Below the pieces are notes generated by a model, which ran no database searches, was not told the origin of the DNA, and worked only from the letters and a program-made list of their open reading frames with translations. 5,835 nt of DNA from Methanoregulaceae archaeon (GTDB lineage: Archaea > Halobacteriota > Methanomicrobia > Methanomicrobiales > Methanospirillaceae): the NCBI GenBank assembly GCA_013331215.1, contig DUGU01000325.1, positions 1 to 5,835 of the forward strand, read 5' to 3'. Both the position numbers and the translations under genes were made by a program. Below, one piece after another: positions 1 through 5,665 of this stretch; the stretch's first letter is position 1; every line of letters starts with the position of its first letter.

Positions 1-802
1 CCTCCTCGATCTCCGCCTCCGAGAGGGGGCGGCGGAACGGGGAGAGGTCCAGGCCCCGGTCGCGGGCCAGGATCGTGATCAGGGTCGCCTTGCCCTCGCG
101 GATGTCCGAGCCCCGGTCCTTGCCGCTCGTGCCCGGCGGCGCGAGCAGGTCGATCAGGTCGTCCTGGATCTGGAACGCCACCCCGCAGGCGAGGCCGAAG
201 CGGTAGAGGACCTCGATCTGAGGTTCGCTCGCCCCGGCGAGGACTGCCCCGATCGCGGCCGACGCGCCGTAGAGCGCGCCCGTCTTCTTCTCGACCATCT
301 CGAGGTACTCGCCGTCCGTCACGTCGCTTCGCGACGAGAAGGTCATGTCCAGGTGCTGGCCCATGCAGAGCTCGTCGCAGGTGATCGCGAGCATCCCGGT
401 CGCGCGGATACGCGCGGCCTCGGGGGCGACTGCGCCCACGAGGAACGAGAAGGCCCGGGCGTTCAGCACATCGCCCGCAAGGATCGCGGTCGGCTCGTCC
501 CACCGGTGGTTCACGGTCGGCACACCGCGGCGGTAGCTGTCCCGGTCCATGATATCGTCGTGGATCAGGGTGAAGGTGTGAGTCAGCTCCATCGCGAGAG
601 CTGCGGGCATCAGGTCGTCGGACGAGCCTTTCCTCACCGCATCCGCGGCGAGGATCAGCAGGGCCGGACGGAGGCGCTTGCCCCCCGCCGTGAGAAGATG
701 GGACGCGGCGCGGTTTAGCTCCCCCACGGGAGCGCCGAAGTATCGGTCGATCAGCCGGTCAATCTGATCGGCCGTATGCTCGAGATAGGCATCCAGTTCC
801 AT
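1..802 (-). CDS. idsA: Geranylgeranyl diphosphate synthase (short-chain trans-prenyltransferase), 3' end cut off by window
   Basis: This enzyme condenses IPP with DMAPP, GPP and FPP to give GGPP, the C20 precursor of archaeal ether lipids. The window shows 267 codons. The family is usually about 320 residues, so roughly the last 50-60 are missing at the left edge. Visible motifs are GGKRLRP (residues 40-46), the first aspartate-rich motif DDIMD (82-86) followed by an RRG, the KKT motif (172-174), and the second aspartate-rich motif DDLID (214-218), which bind Mg-diphosphate. Phe77 sits five residues before the first motif, the place where a bulky aromatic limits the product to C20 in archaeal GGPP synthases. 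The ATG start is chosen because AGGAG lies 6 nt upstream and the conserved N-terminal helix follows directly. The gene starts 9 nt after the RNase J stop and is probably the last isoprenoid step of this operon. The family is certain; the exact chain length is inferred. Confidence 0.96.
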   Translation of the reverse strand, partial: MELDAYLEHTADQIDRLIDRYFGAPVGELNRAASHLLTAGGKRLRPALLILAADAVRKGSSDDLMPAALAMELTHTFTLIHDDIMDRDSYRRGVPTVNHRWDEPTAILAGDVLNARAFSFLVGAVAPEAARIRATGMLAITCDELCMGQHLDMTFSSRSDVTDGEYLEMVEKKTGALYGASAAIGAVLAGASEPQIEVLYRFGLACGVAFQIQDDLIDLLAPPGTSGKDRGSDIREGKATLITILARDRGLDLSPFRRPLSEAEIEE

Positions 803-808
803 GGTCGT

Positions 809-813
809 CTCCT
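809..813 (-). promoter_or_regulatory. Shine-Dalgarno site of idsA, overlapping the RNase J stop codon
   Basis: AGGAG lies 6 nt before the idsA ATG. Its first two bases, AG, are the last two bases of the RNase J TAG stop. A ribosome terminating on RNase J therefore sits on the idsA binding site, which suggests coupling or reinitiation. The layout repeats that at the fni/RNase J junction. Confidence 0.85.
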
Positions 814-2149
814 AGTGGACCTTCACCTTCTGTCCGTTCTGCATCAGGTGGCAGTCGGTCTTGGTCGTGTACCCGAGGTCGGCCGCGAAGTCCGCGTACT
901 TAGCCGTGACGGGGAGCGAGGCGTGGGCGGGGATCACGTTCTGCGGGTTCAGCAGGTGGAGGAACTCGTAGTGGTCCTCGAGGTAGGCATGGCCCGAGAC
1001 GTGAAGCTTGTCGAAGATCCGCGCGCCGGCCCCCCTCAGCCTTGCCTCGGTCAGGTACCGGTTCCCGTGATTCATCGGGTTCGGGATCACATTGGCCGAG
1101 AAGAGGACCTTGTCGCCCTTGTTGACCTTGTACGGTGTCTCGCCCGCGACGATCCGTGTCAGGACCGCGCCCGGCTCCCCCTGGTTGCCCGTGACAATCG
1201 GGACGAACTGCTCGGTCCCGGTCTTCATGATCCGCCGCATGGTCCGCTCGACCGTCCGGCGGTTGCCGAAGACCGAGGTCGTCTGTGGGAAGCTGACAAG
1301 CTTCATCTGTTCGGCCGTCGTGGAGTAGCGCTCCATCGAGCGGCCCAGCAGCACCGGTTTTCTTCCCATCTCGTGCGCGGTCTCGGCGATCGTCTTGATC
1401 CGGGAGATGTGCGACGCGAAGGTCGAGACGATGATCGCGGTCTTCTCGTCCTCGAAGCTCGTCATGGTGTCGCGCACGAGGTCGCGCGCGATCCGCTCGG
1501 ACGGACACCGCCCCTTCTGGTCGATGTTGATGGCTTCCACGATCAGAGCGAGAACGCCCTCCTTGCCGATCTGGGCCAGGCGCGCGAAGTCCGGGGGCTC
1601 GCCGATCACGGGCGTCCGGTCGAGTTTGAAGTCGAGGGCGTAGACCACGGCGCCGTGCGGAGTCCAGAGGACGGCCGCGACGGTGTCGATGATCGAGTGC
1701 TGCATCCGCACGAACTCGAGCACGAGATTGGGGGAGATCGTGTACTTCCCGCCCGCCTTGAGCGCGAAGAGCTTGTTCTTCACCTCGAACTTGTTCTCGC
1801 CCTGGATCTGCTGCCGGATCAGTTCCGTCGTGTACGGCGTGCTGATGATCGGCGCGTTGTAGCGGTGCGCGAGCTTCGGGATCGCCCCGATGTGATCGAG
1901 GTGGCCGTGGGTGCAGACGATCGCCTTGACCTGGCCCTCGATTGCGTTCATCATCGTATCGTCCGGGATCGCCTTGATCTGGATCAGGTCAAGGGAGTGC
2001 ATATTCTCGATCTCGGCGTCCTCGTGGATCATGACCTGGTCCAGGCGCAGGCCCATATCGAAGACCACTATCTCTTTTCCGCAGCGGACGGCAGTCATGT
2101 TTCTGCCGACCTCGTCGTACCCGCCCACCGCGATAATCTCTACATCCAT
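812..2149 (-). CDS. rnj: Archaeal ribonuclease J (metallo-beta-lactamase/beta-CASP 5'-3' exoribonuclease)
   Basis: The protein has 445 residues. The family degrades RNA 5' to 3' in the cytoplasm and is the euryarchaeal counterpart of bacterial RNase J. The metallo-beta-lactamase half carries the two-zinc site: HGHLDH (81-86), His151 in QHSIIDT, and Asp173 in ALDF. The beta-CASP half follows, with a probable motif A acid at Glu205, the SGHA motif with His387, and the last metal-site His409 in IPAHA. The protein stops soon after, so it lacks the C-terminal domain of bacterial RNase J, and it has no N-terminal KH domain as in archaeal CPSF1. Both absences are normal for the short archaeal type. 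The ATG is chosen for AGGAG 6 nt upstream and because the first beta strand (EIIAVGGYDEVGRN) starts at residue 4. It sits between fni and idsA with 9-nt gaps on each side, so it is probably cotranscribed with the isoprenoid genes. All catalytic ligands look intact. Confidence 0.93.
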   Translation of the reverse strand: MDVEIIAVGGYDEVGRNMTAVRCGKEIVVFDMGLRLDQVMIHEDAEIENMHSLDLIQIKAIPDDTMMNAIEGQVKAIVCTHGHLDHIGAIPKLAHRYNAPIISTPYTTELIRQQIQGENKFEVKNKLFALKAGGKYTISPNLVLEFVRMQHSIIDTVAAVLWTPHGAVVYALDFKLDRTPVIGEPPDFARLAQIGKEGVLALIVEAINIDQKGRCPSERIARDLVRDTMTSFEDEKTAIIVSTFASHISRIKTIAETAHEMGRKPVLLGRSMERYSTTAEQMKLVSFPQTTSVFGNRRTVERTMRRIMKTGTEQFVPIVTGNQGEPGAVLTRIVAGETPYKVNKGDKVLFSANVIPNPMNHGNRYLTEARLRGAGARIFDKLHVSGHAYLEDHYEFLHLLNPQNVIPAHASLPVTAKYADFAADLGYTTKTDCHLMQNGQKVKVH

Positions 2150-2155
2150 CTGTAT

Positions 2156-2160
2156 CTCCT
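2156..2160 (-). promoter_or_regulatory. Shine-Dalgarno site of RNase J, overlapping the fni stop codon
   Basis: AGGAG lies 6 nt before the RNase J ATG and shares its first two bases with the TAG stop of fni. The 15-nt junction TAGGAGATACAGATG closely matches TAGGAGACGACCATG at the next junction downstream. This supports the chosen start and suggests reinitiation by ribosomes finishing fni. Confidence 0.85.
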
Positions 2161-3220
2161 AAAATTCTGTCAATTCTCGTATTCGTCCCGTGACAATCGC
2201 CCGCGCCCGCCGGAGCGCCGGCACATCGGGAGATCCCGTGAGGAACATCGCCACGCGAAGTTCGTCGATCACGCGCTCGATCACGGCATCGAGCGCCTCC
2301 TGTCCGTCCGTAGCGGGCCCGAGCAGAGGCAGAGCCATCCCTGCGAGGTCCGCGCCGAGGGCTATCGCCTTTGCGATGTCGAGTCCCGTCCGGACGCCAC
2401 CGGTCGCGATCACCGGTCCGCCGCATCGTGCGACCTCGATCAGGCTCGCGACGGTCGGGATGCCCCAGTCGATGAACGCTCCCCCGAGGGCATGCAGGCG
2501 CCCGTCGCCGGGCCGGCCCGCCTCGCGAGCGCGGACGGCCTCGATCACGGCCCACGAGGTGCCGCCGAGCCCGCCCGTGTCGATCGCGGCCACGCCCGCC
2601 CCGTAGAGGCGCCGCGCGACCTCGCCCGAGATACCGTTCCCGGTCTCCTTGACGATGACGGGGTAGGCCGCGCCGTCGCAGAGCGCCTCGATCGCGTCCA
2701 GGCATCCGGTGGCGTAGCGGTCGCCCTCGGGTTGGATCGCCTCCTGCAGGAAGTTCAGGTGGACGGCGAGAGCGTCCGCCCCGATCAGCTCGACAGCCTG
2801 GTCGGCCCAGGCCTGCCCGTGATCGCGGAGCTGCGCAGCCCCGAGGTTCGCGACCACGAACGCGGTCGGAGCTGCTTCCCGGACCACCCGGTAGCTCGGC
2901 GCGAGGGAGGGGTCCTCGAGTGCGGCGCGCTGGGAGCCGACCCCGATCCCGAGGCCGAACCGTTCGGCCGCGGACGCGAGGCGCGCGTTGATCGGGGTGG
3001 CCTCAGCATGTCCCCCGGTCATGGCCGCGATCATCAGCGGGGCGCCGAAACGGTACCCAAGGAACTGCGTCGCGGTCGAGACCAGGTCCATGTCGCACTC
3101 GGGGAGCGCGTTGTGGACCAGGCGGATGTCGCCGAAGCCGGCGTTGCCGGCCTCGACCGGGAGCTCGCTGCAGATGCGGAGGTGGTCGAGTTTCCGCGCC
3201 GAGGTCGGCCCGTTCGTCAT
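2159..3220 (-). CDS. fni: Type 2 isopentenyl-diphosphate delta-isomerase (FMN-dependent)
   Basis: The 353-residue cytoplasmic flavoenzyme interconverts IPP and DMAPP, giving the allylic primer used by GGPP synthase. It needs reduced FMN and Mg. Visible landmarks of this TIM-barrel family, in order: RKLDH (residues 9-13, substrate phosphate contacts), LMIAAMTGG (62-70, flavin), GVGSQR (93-98), HLNFLQE (154-160) with His154, Asn156, Gln159 and Glu160 at the positions of the proton-transfer and Mg residues, Lys191 in IVKETGNG, DTGGLGGTSW (214-223), and the FMN-phosphate loops GGVRTGLD (274-281) and ALGADLAGMA (287-296). An upstream in-frame extension to 3592 is open but runs through the IPK gene and looks like non-coding shadow. 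The ATG at 3220 is right because GGAGG lies 4 nt before it, the ATG overlaps the IPK TGA as ATGA, and the family N-terminus starts here. Phe157 replaces a Pro found in many bacterial versions. Confidence 0.96.
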   Translation of the reverse strand: MTNGPTSARKLDHLRICSELPVEAGNAGFGDIRLVHNALPECDMDLVSTATQFLGYRFGAPLMIAAMTGGHAEATPINARLASAAERFGLGIGVGSQRAALEDPSLAPSYRVVREAAPTAFVVANLGAAQLRDHGQAWADQAVELIGADALAVHLNFLQEAIQPEGDRYATGCLDAIEALCDGAAYPVIVKETGNGISGEVARRLYGAGVAAIDTGGLGGTSWAVIEAVRAREAGRPGDGRLHALGGAFIDWGIPTVASLIEVARCGGPVIATGGVRTGLDIAKAIALGADLAGMALPLLGPATDGQEALDAVIERVIDELRVAMFLTGSPDVPALRRARAIVTGRIRELTEF

Positions 3221-3978
3221 GCGTCCTCCGGCACGATCTCGGTGCCGCCGTGGGGGCGGCCTGCGAGGAAGTCGGCAAGACGGTCGCGGCCGAAGACGTG
3301 CGAGGAGACGCCCTCGTCGGCGAGCCGGAGGAGTTCGGCAACCTTGCCGCCCATTCCCCCGGTCACATCCGTTGCGGCCGACACGCCGAGTGCGATCCTC
3401 CCGGCGCCGGCCCGCGAGACCCGCGGCACGACTGCGCCCTCCGGGCCGAACACACCCGGTACGTCGGTCAGCAGGCCCACGCGCGAGAGGCCGAGCCGCG
3501 GCGCAAGGTACCCGACGAGCTGGTCGCCCGAGACGATGCAGGCTCCGCGGCGCCGGTCCATCACCACGTCGCCGTGGAGCACGGGTACGCACCCGATCCC
3601 GAGAAGGAGTCGAAGCGGCTCCACCTCGAACGAGGCGATCCTTCCATCCTCGGCCGTGCAGGACCCGAGCGGGTGGACGCCGACCGCGTCGAGCCCCGCT
3701 CTCCGGAGCGCCGCCACGACCGCGCGGTTGAGCGATGCGACCGCCTCGTGCGTGACCGGGATCCCGGTCCTCGTGGACCGGTCCGCCCCGCGCGCAAGCC
3801 CGTACCGGTGCGCCTCGGGGTGACCGCAGGCTCCGGCACCGTGAACCACCGCGCCCGCGAAGTCCGCCGCGGCGAGAACGGCCGCAATCGCGCCGATCGC
3901 GGCCCGGTCGATGCCGCCGCCGCTCCGCTTCTCCGTGACCACGGAACCGCCGAGTTTCAGGAGGGCCGGTTCAGACAT
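3217..3978 (-). CDS. ipk: Isopentenyl phosphate kinase (amino acid kinase family)
   Basis: The 253-residue enzyme makes IPP from isopentenyl phosphate and ATP, the hallmark step of archaeal mevalonate pathways. The amino-acid-kinase fold is plain: LLKLGGSVVTEK (residues 6-17, with Lys8 and Lys17 and the GGS loop), the glycine loop HGAGACGHP (46-54) in which His53 matches the substrate-phosphate histidine of characterised IPKs, LHGDVVMD (134-141), SGDQL (150-154), LLTDVPGVFG (169-178) and the nucleotide loop DVTGGMGGKV (204-213) with Lys212. That histidine loop separates IPK from acetylglutamate, glutamate-5- and uridylate kinases. An in-frame ATG at 4089 is available, but it would add 37 residues lying inside mvk. 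The ATG at 3978 has AGGAG 4 nt upstream and begins right at the first strand. It overlaps the end of mvk by 8 nt (ATGTCTGA). The glycine loop reads HGAGACG rather than the common HGGGSFG, an odd detail. Confidence 0.94.
   Translation of the reverse strand: MSEPALLKLGGSVVTEKRSGGGIDRAAIGAIAAVLAAADFAGAVVHGAGACGHPEAHRYGLARGADRSTRTGIPVTHEAVASLNRAVVAALRRAGLDAVGVHPLGSCTAEDGRIASFEVEPLRLLLGIGCVPVLHGDVVMDRRRGACIVSGDQLVGYLAPRLGLSRVGLLTDVPGVFGPEGAVVPRVSRAGAGRIALGVSAATDVTGGMGGKVAELLRLADEGVSSHVFGRDRLADFLAGRPHGGTEIVPEDA
3225..3229 (-). promoter_or_regulatory. Shine-Dalgarno site of fni, inside the end of the IPK gene
   Basis: GGAGG ends 4 nt before the fni ATG and lies within the last codons of the kinase gene. 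It decides the start at 3220 against longer in-frame extensions. With the ATGA overlap it points to translational coupling of the two genes. Confidence 0.8.
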
Positions 3979-4840
3979 CGTGCTCCTTTCTCGCCCCGAC
4001 CGTGTCGAGGCTCGTGACGAAGGCCCGCCCGCCCGCGCCGTCGAGCGCCCCTGCGATCCGGTTCTTGCCGGTCTTCGGAGAGAGCGCAATCATGCAGCCC
4101 CCGCCGCCCGCCCCGGTCGTCTTCGCCCCGAACGCCCCCGCGGCGCGGGCCGCGAGGACGAGCTTCGTCAGGGCCGGGTGGCCGACCCCGATCGCATCGA
4201 GCAGGGCATGGTTCGTGTCCATCAGTTTTCCCAGAGTCTTGGGGTCTTCGAGCTTCCGGACCCCTTCCAGGGTCAGGGCTCCGATCGCGTCGAGGATCGG
4301 GTAGATCACCGCGGGCCGGGCCGCCCGCTCCTCGGCCACGAGCTCGACCATGCGCGAAGTGCTGTGCGAGACCTGGGTGTTCCCCACCACCAGGTTCAGG
4401 TTCACGGGCGGCACCCGCCGCCGCGCCCCGTCCATGATCAGGACCAGCCCTCCCATGGTCGAGACGTAGGTGTCGGTCGGCGACGCCCGCCCTTTCTGGA
4501 CTGCCTGCTCGACCCGATGTGCGATCCCGGCGATCTCCTCACGCTCGAGCCCGAGACGAAACTCGTCGTTTGCGGCCGAGAGGGTCGCGACGGTCACCGC
4601 AGCCGACGACCCGAGCCCGGCCGACGACGGCATCTGACTCGAGACGTAGACCGAGCCCGTCACGCCGAGCTCTCGAAAGCACTGGGCGATGTACGGCGAC
4701 TTGGCTGGCGCCGGGTGGCGGTGGCGGCGGACCGAGACGAGGACCCGGGGCTTGATCGCCATCGCGAGCCCGGGCTTGTCGTAGACCACCGCATGCTCCC
4801 CGAACAGGAAGACCTTGCCCGGGGCCGACCACGTTGCCAC
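3971..4840 (-). CDS. mvk: Mevalonate kinase (GHMP kinase family)
   Basis: The 289-residue enzyme phosphorylates mevalonate to mevalonate 5-phosphate with ATP in the cytoplasm. All GHMP kinase motifs are present: SAPGKVFLFGEHAVVY (residues 5-20, with Lys9), the ATP loop PSSAGLGSSAA (71-81), SPTDTYVSTMGG (120-131) in which Asp123 aligns with the catalytic base (Asp204 of the human enzyme), and the C-terminal glycine loop TTGAGGGGCMIAL (241-253). GEHAVVY with the SPTD motif favours mevalonate kinase over galactokinase, homoserine kinase or phosphomevalonate kinase. The start is GTG: one nucleotide separates it from the upstream TAG, GGTGAT lies 5 nt before it, and the first residues MATWSAPGK match the family start. 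Length is normal for archaea. The next gene is IPK, not phosphomevalonate kinase, which fits the archaeal pathway through anhydromevalonate phosphate. Confidence 0.96.
   Translation of the reverse strand: MATWSAPGKVFLFGEHAVVYDKPGLAMAIKPRVLVSVRRHRHPAPAKSPYIAQCFRELGVTGSVYVSSQMPSSAGLGSSAAVTVATLSAANDEFRLGLEREEIAGIAHRVEQAVQKGRASPTDTYVSTMGGLVLIMDGARRRVPPVNLNLVVGNTQVSHSTSRMVELVAEERAARPAVIYPILDAIGALTLEGVRKLEDPKTLGKLMDTNHALLDAIGVGHPALTKLVLAARAAGAFGAKTTGAGGGGCMIALSPKTGKNRIAGALDGAGGRAFVTSLDTVGARKEHDV
3983..3987 (-). promoter_or_regulatory. Shine-Dalgarno site of isopentenyl phosphate kinase, inside mvk
   Basis: AGGAG, preceded by AA, ends 4 nt before the ATG at 3978 and lies in the last codons of mvk. 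It fixes the short start of the kinase over the ATG at 4089. Confidence 0.8.
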
Positions 4841-4841
4841 C

Positions 4842-5636
4842 CTATATCACCGCTAGTGCCGCATACCCCACGACCGAGGACGTATCGCCGGTCGCATCGC
4901 CGCTCGTCGCGTACTGGAGAAGGCGTGCGTGCTTCGCACCTCTGGCCTCGGCCGCCGTGCAGGCTGCCGCGATCGGGCCGTAGCCGCACGCGGTCACATG
5001 CCGCTCGGCGATCCGCTCGTAGAAGCGCTCGAGGTCGAGGTCGGCGAGCGCCTCGATCGCGGAGAGGTCCTGCGACCGGGCGACCCGGTCGGGGACGTAG
5101 TGCGAGAAGTCGCTCGACGCGACCACCCGGACCTCGCGCCCGGTCTCCTCAACCGCCCGGACGATCCGTTCGCCGAGGGCCGCGGCCGACCCGAGGTCCT
5201 GGAGCCCCATCATCACCGGGGCGATCCGCGCGCGCGGACACCGGTACTTGATGAACGGTATCTGGACCTCGAGTGAGTGCTCGTCGCGCATGTACGACTC
5301 GTTCGTGGGGATTCCGAGCGCCGCGACGAGGGCTGTGTCCGTGTCGACGACCCCGAGCGGGGTCTCCCACGGGACGGCCGAGGCGCAGGTCGGATACCCT
5401 CCGTGCGAGGGGCCGACAACGACGAAGGTCCCGTCGAAGTCCGCCGGGAGCGTCGCATAGGCCCTGCCCGCGACCGCGCCCGAATAGACGTATCCGGCGT
5501 GAGGCGCGACGATCGCGTACGGATCGCGCACCTCCGCCGTCTCCGCTCCGAGGAAGAACCGCTCGAGCAGCTGCTCGAGGTGGTGGGGCTCTCCCGGGTA
5601 GAACATGCCGGCGACCGCCGGCGTCCTGACCTGCAT
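4842..5636 (-). CDS. MEMO1 family protein / AmmeMemoRadiSam system protein B, role unknown
   Basis: The 264-residue protein belongs to the MEMO family, which shares its fold with class III extradiol ring-cleaving dioxygenases (LigB-like). The human member binds copper or iron, but no reaction is established for archaeal members. Family signatures are RTPAVAGMFYP (residues 4-14), APHAGYVYSG (44-53, His46), VVVGPSHGG (72-80, His78), DEHSLEVQIPF (118-128), SSDFSHY (174-180, His179) and TACGYGPI (215-222, Cys217). His46, His78 and Cys217 correspond to the metal ligands of human MEMO1, with His179 near the same pocket, so the site looks intact. No signal peptide or membrane segment is seen. The start is ATG with GGAGAGG 7 nt upstream. 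It follows rpsB by 29 nt and precedes mvk by 1 nt, so it is cotranscribed with lipid genes. The partners named in the family title, AMMECR1 and a radical SAM protein, are not in this window. The family call is firm, the function is open. Confidence 0.92.
   Translation of the reverse strand: MQVRTPAVAGMFYPGEPHHLEQLLERFFLGAETAEVRDPYAIVAPHAGYVYSGAVAGRAYATLPADFDGTFVVVGPSHGGYPTCASAVPWETPLGVVDTDTALVAALGIPTNESYMRDEHSLEVQIPFIKYRCPRARIAPVMMGLQDLGSAAALGERIVRAVEETGREVRVVASSDFSHYVPDRVARSQDLSAIEALADLDLERFYERIAERHVTACGYGPIAAACTAAEARGAKHARLLQYATSGDATGDTSSVVGYAALAVI
4846..4851 (-). promoter_or_regulatory. Shine-Dalgarno site (GGTGAT type) of mvk
   Basis: GGTGAT is complementary to the ATCACC segment at the 3' end of archaeal 16S rRNA. 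It stands 5 nt before the GTG start of mvk, inside the last codons of the MEMO gene. It is the main support for the GTG start. The other genes here use GGAG-type sites. Confidence 0.75.
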
Positions 5637-5665
5637 GGGAGAACCTCTCCTGCCTCCTCGTATAT
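5637..5665 (-). promoter_or_regulatory. rpsB-MEMO intergenic leader with two Shine-Dalgarno-like sites and a small hairpin
   Basis: This 29-nt gap is the longest non-coding stretch in the window. It holds a perfect AGGAGG (5658-5653) 16 nt before the MEMO ATG and a second purine site GGAGAGG (5650-5644) 7 nt before it. GGAGA (5650-5646) can pair with TCTCC (5642-5638) around a GGT loop, forming a 5-bp hairpin that covers most of the proximal site. The pairing is seen in the sequence; any regulatory effect is inferred. Confidence 0.5.

Noticed and set aside
2150..2185. Locally AT-rich stretch at the fni/RNase J junction as an internal promoter or terminator
   Set aside because: It encodes the last fni residues and the RNase J binding site. 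There is only a TTTT run, no proper TATA/BRE pair, and no hairpin or long U-tract.
3221..3592. N-terminal extension of fni in the same frame (124 extra codons)
   Set aside because: It lies entirely in the IPK gene in another frame, is Arg/Pro/Ala-rich, and the Shine-Dalgarno and family N-terminus both point to 3220.
776..3823. A 1015-codon open frame on the plus strand opposite RNase J, fni and most of IPK
   Set aside because: Over fni and RNase J it is codon-aligned with the real genes, so a stop would need TTA, CTA or TCA codons there, which this GC-rich genome hardly uses. The translation is Arg/Asp/Val-rich with no recognisable domain, and the minus-strand genes carry full catalytic motifs and binding sites. 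The related plus-strand frame at 353-718 ends just where idsA uses one CTA codon (Leu29).
3979..4089. Earlier ATG for IPK at 4089
   Set aside because: It would overlap mvk by 119 nt and add basic, unconserved residues before the first strand. The ATG at 3978 has AGGAG at good spacing.
3911..5251. A 446-codon plus-strand open frame opposite mvk and MEMO
   Set aside because: It has the same cause: over mvk it is the aligned complement of the real frame. The product is an Arg/Pro-rich low-complexity translation with no family resemblance.
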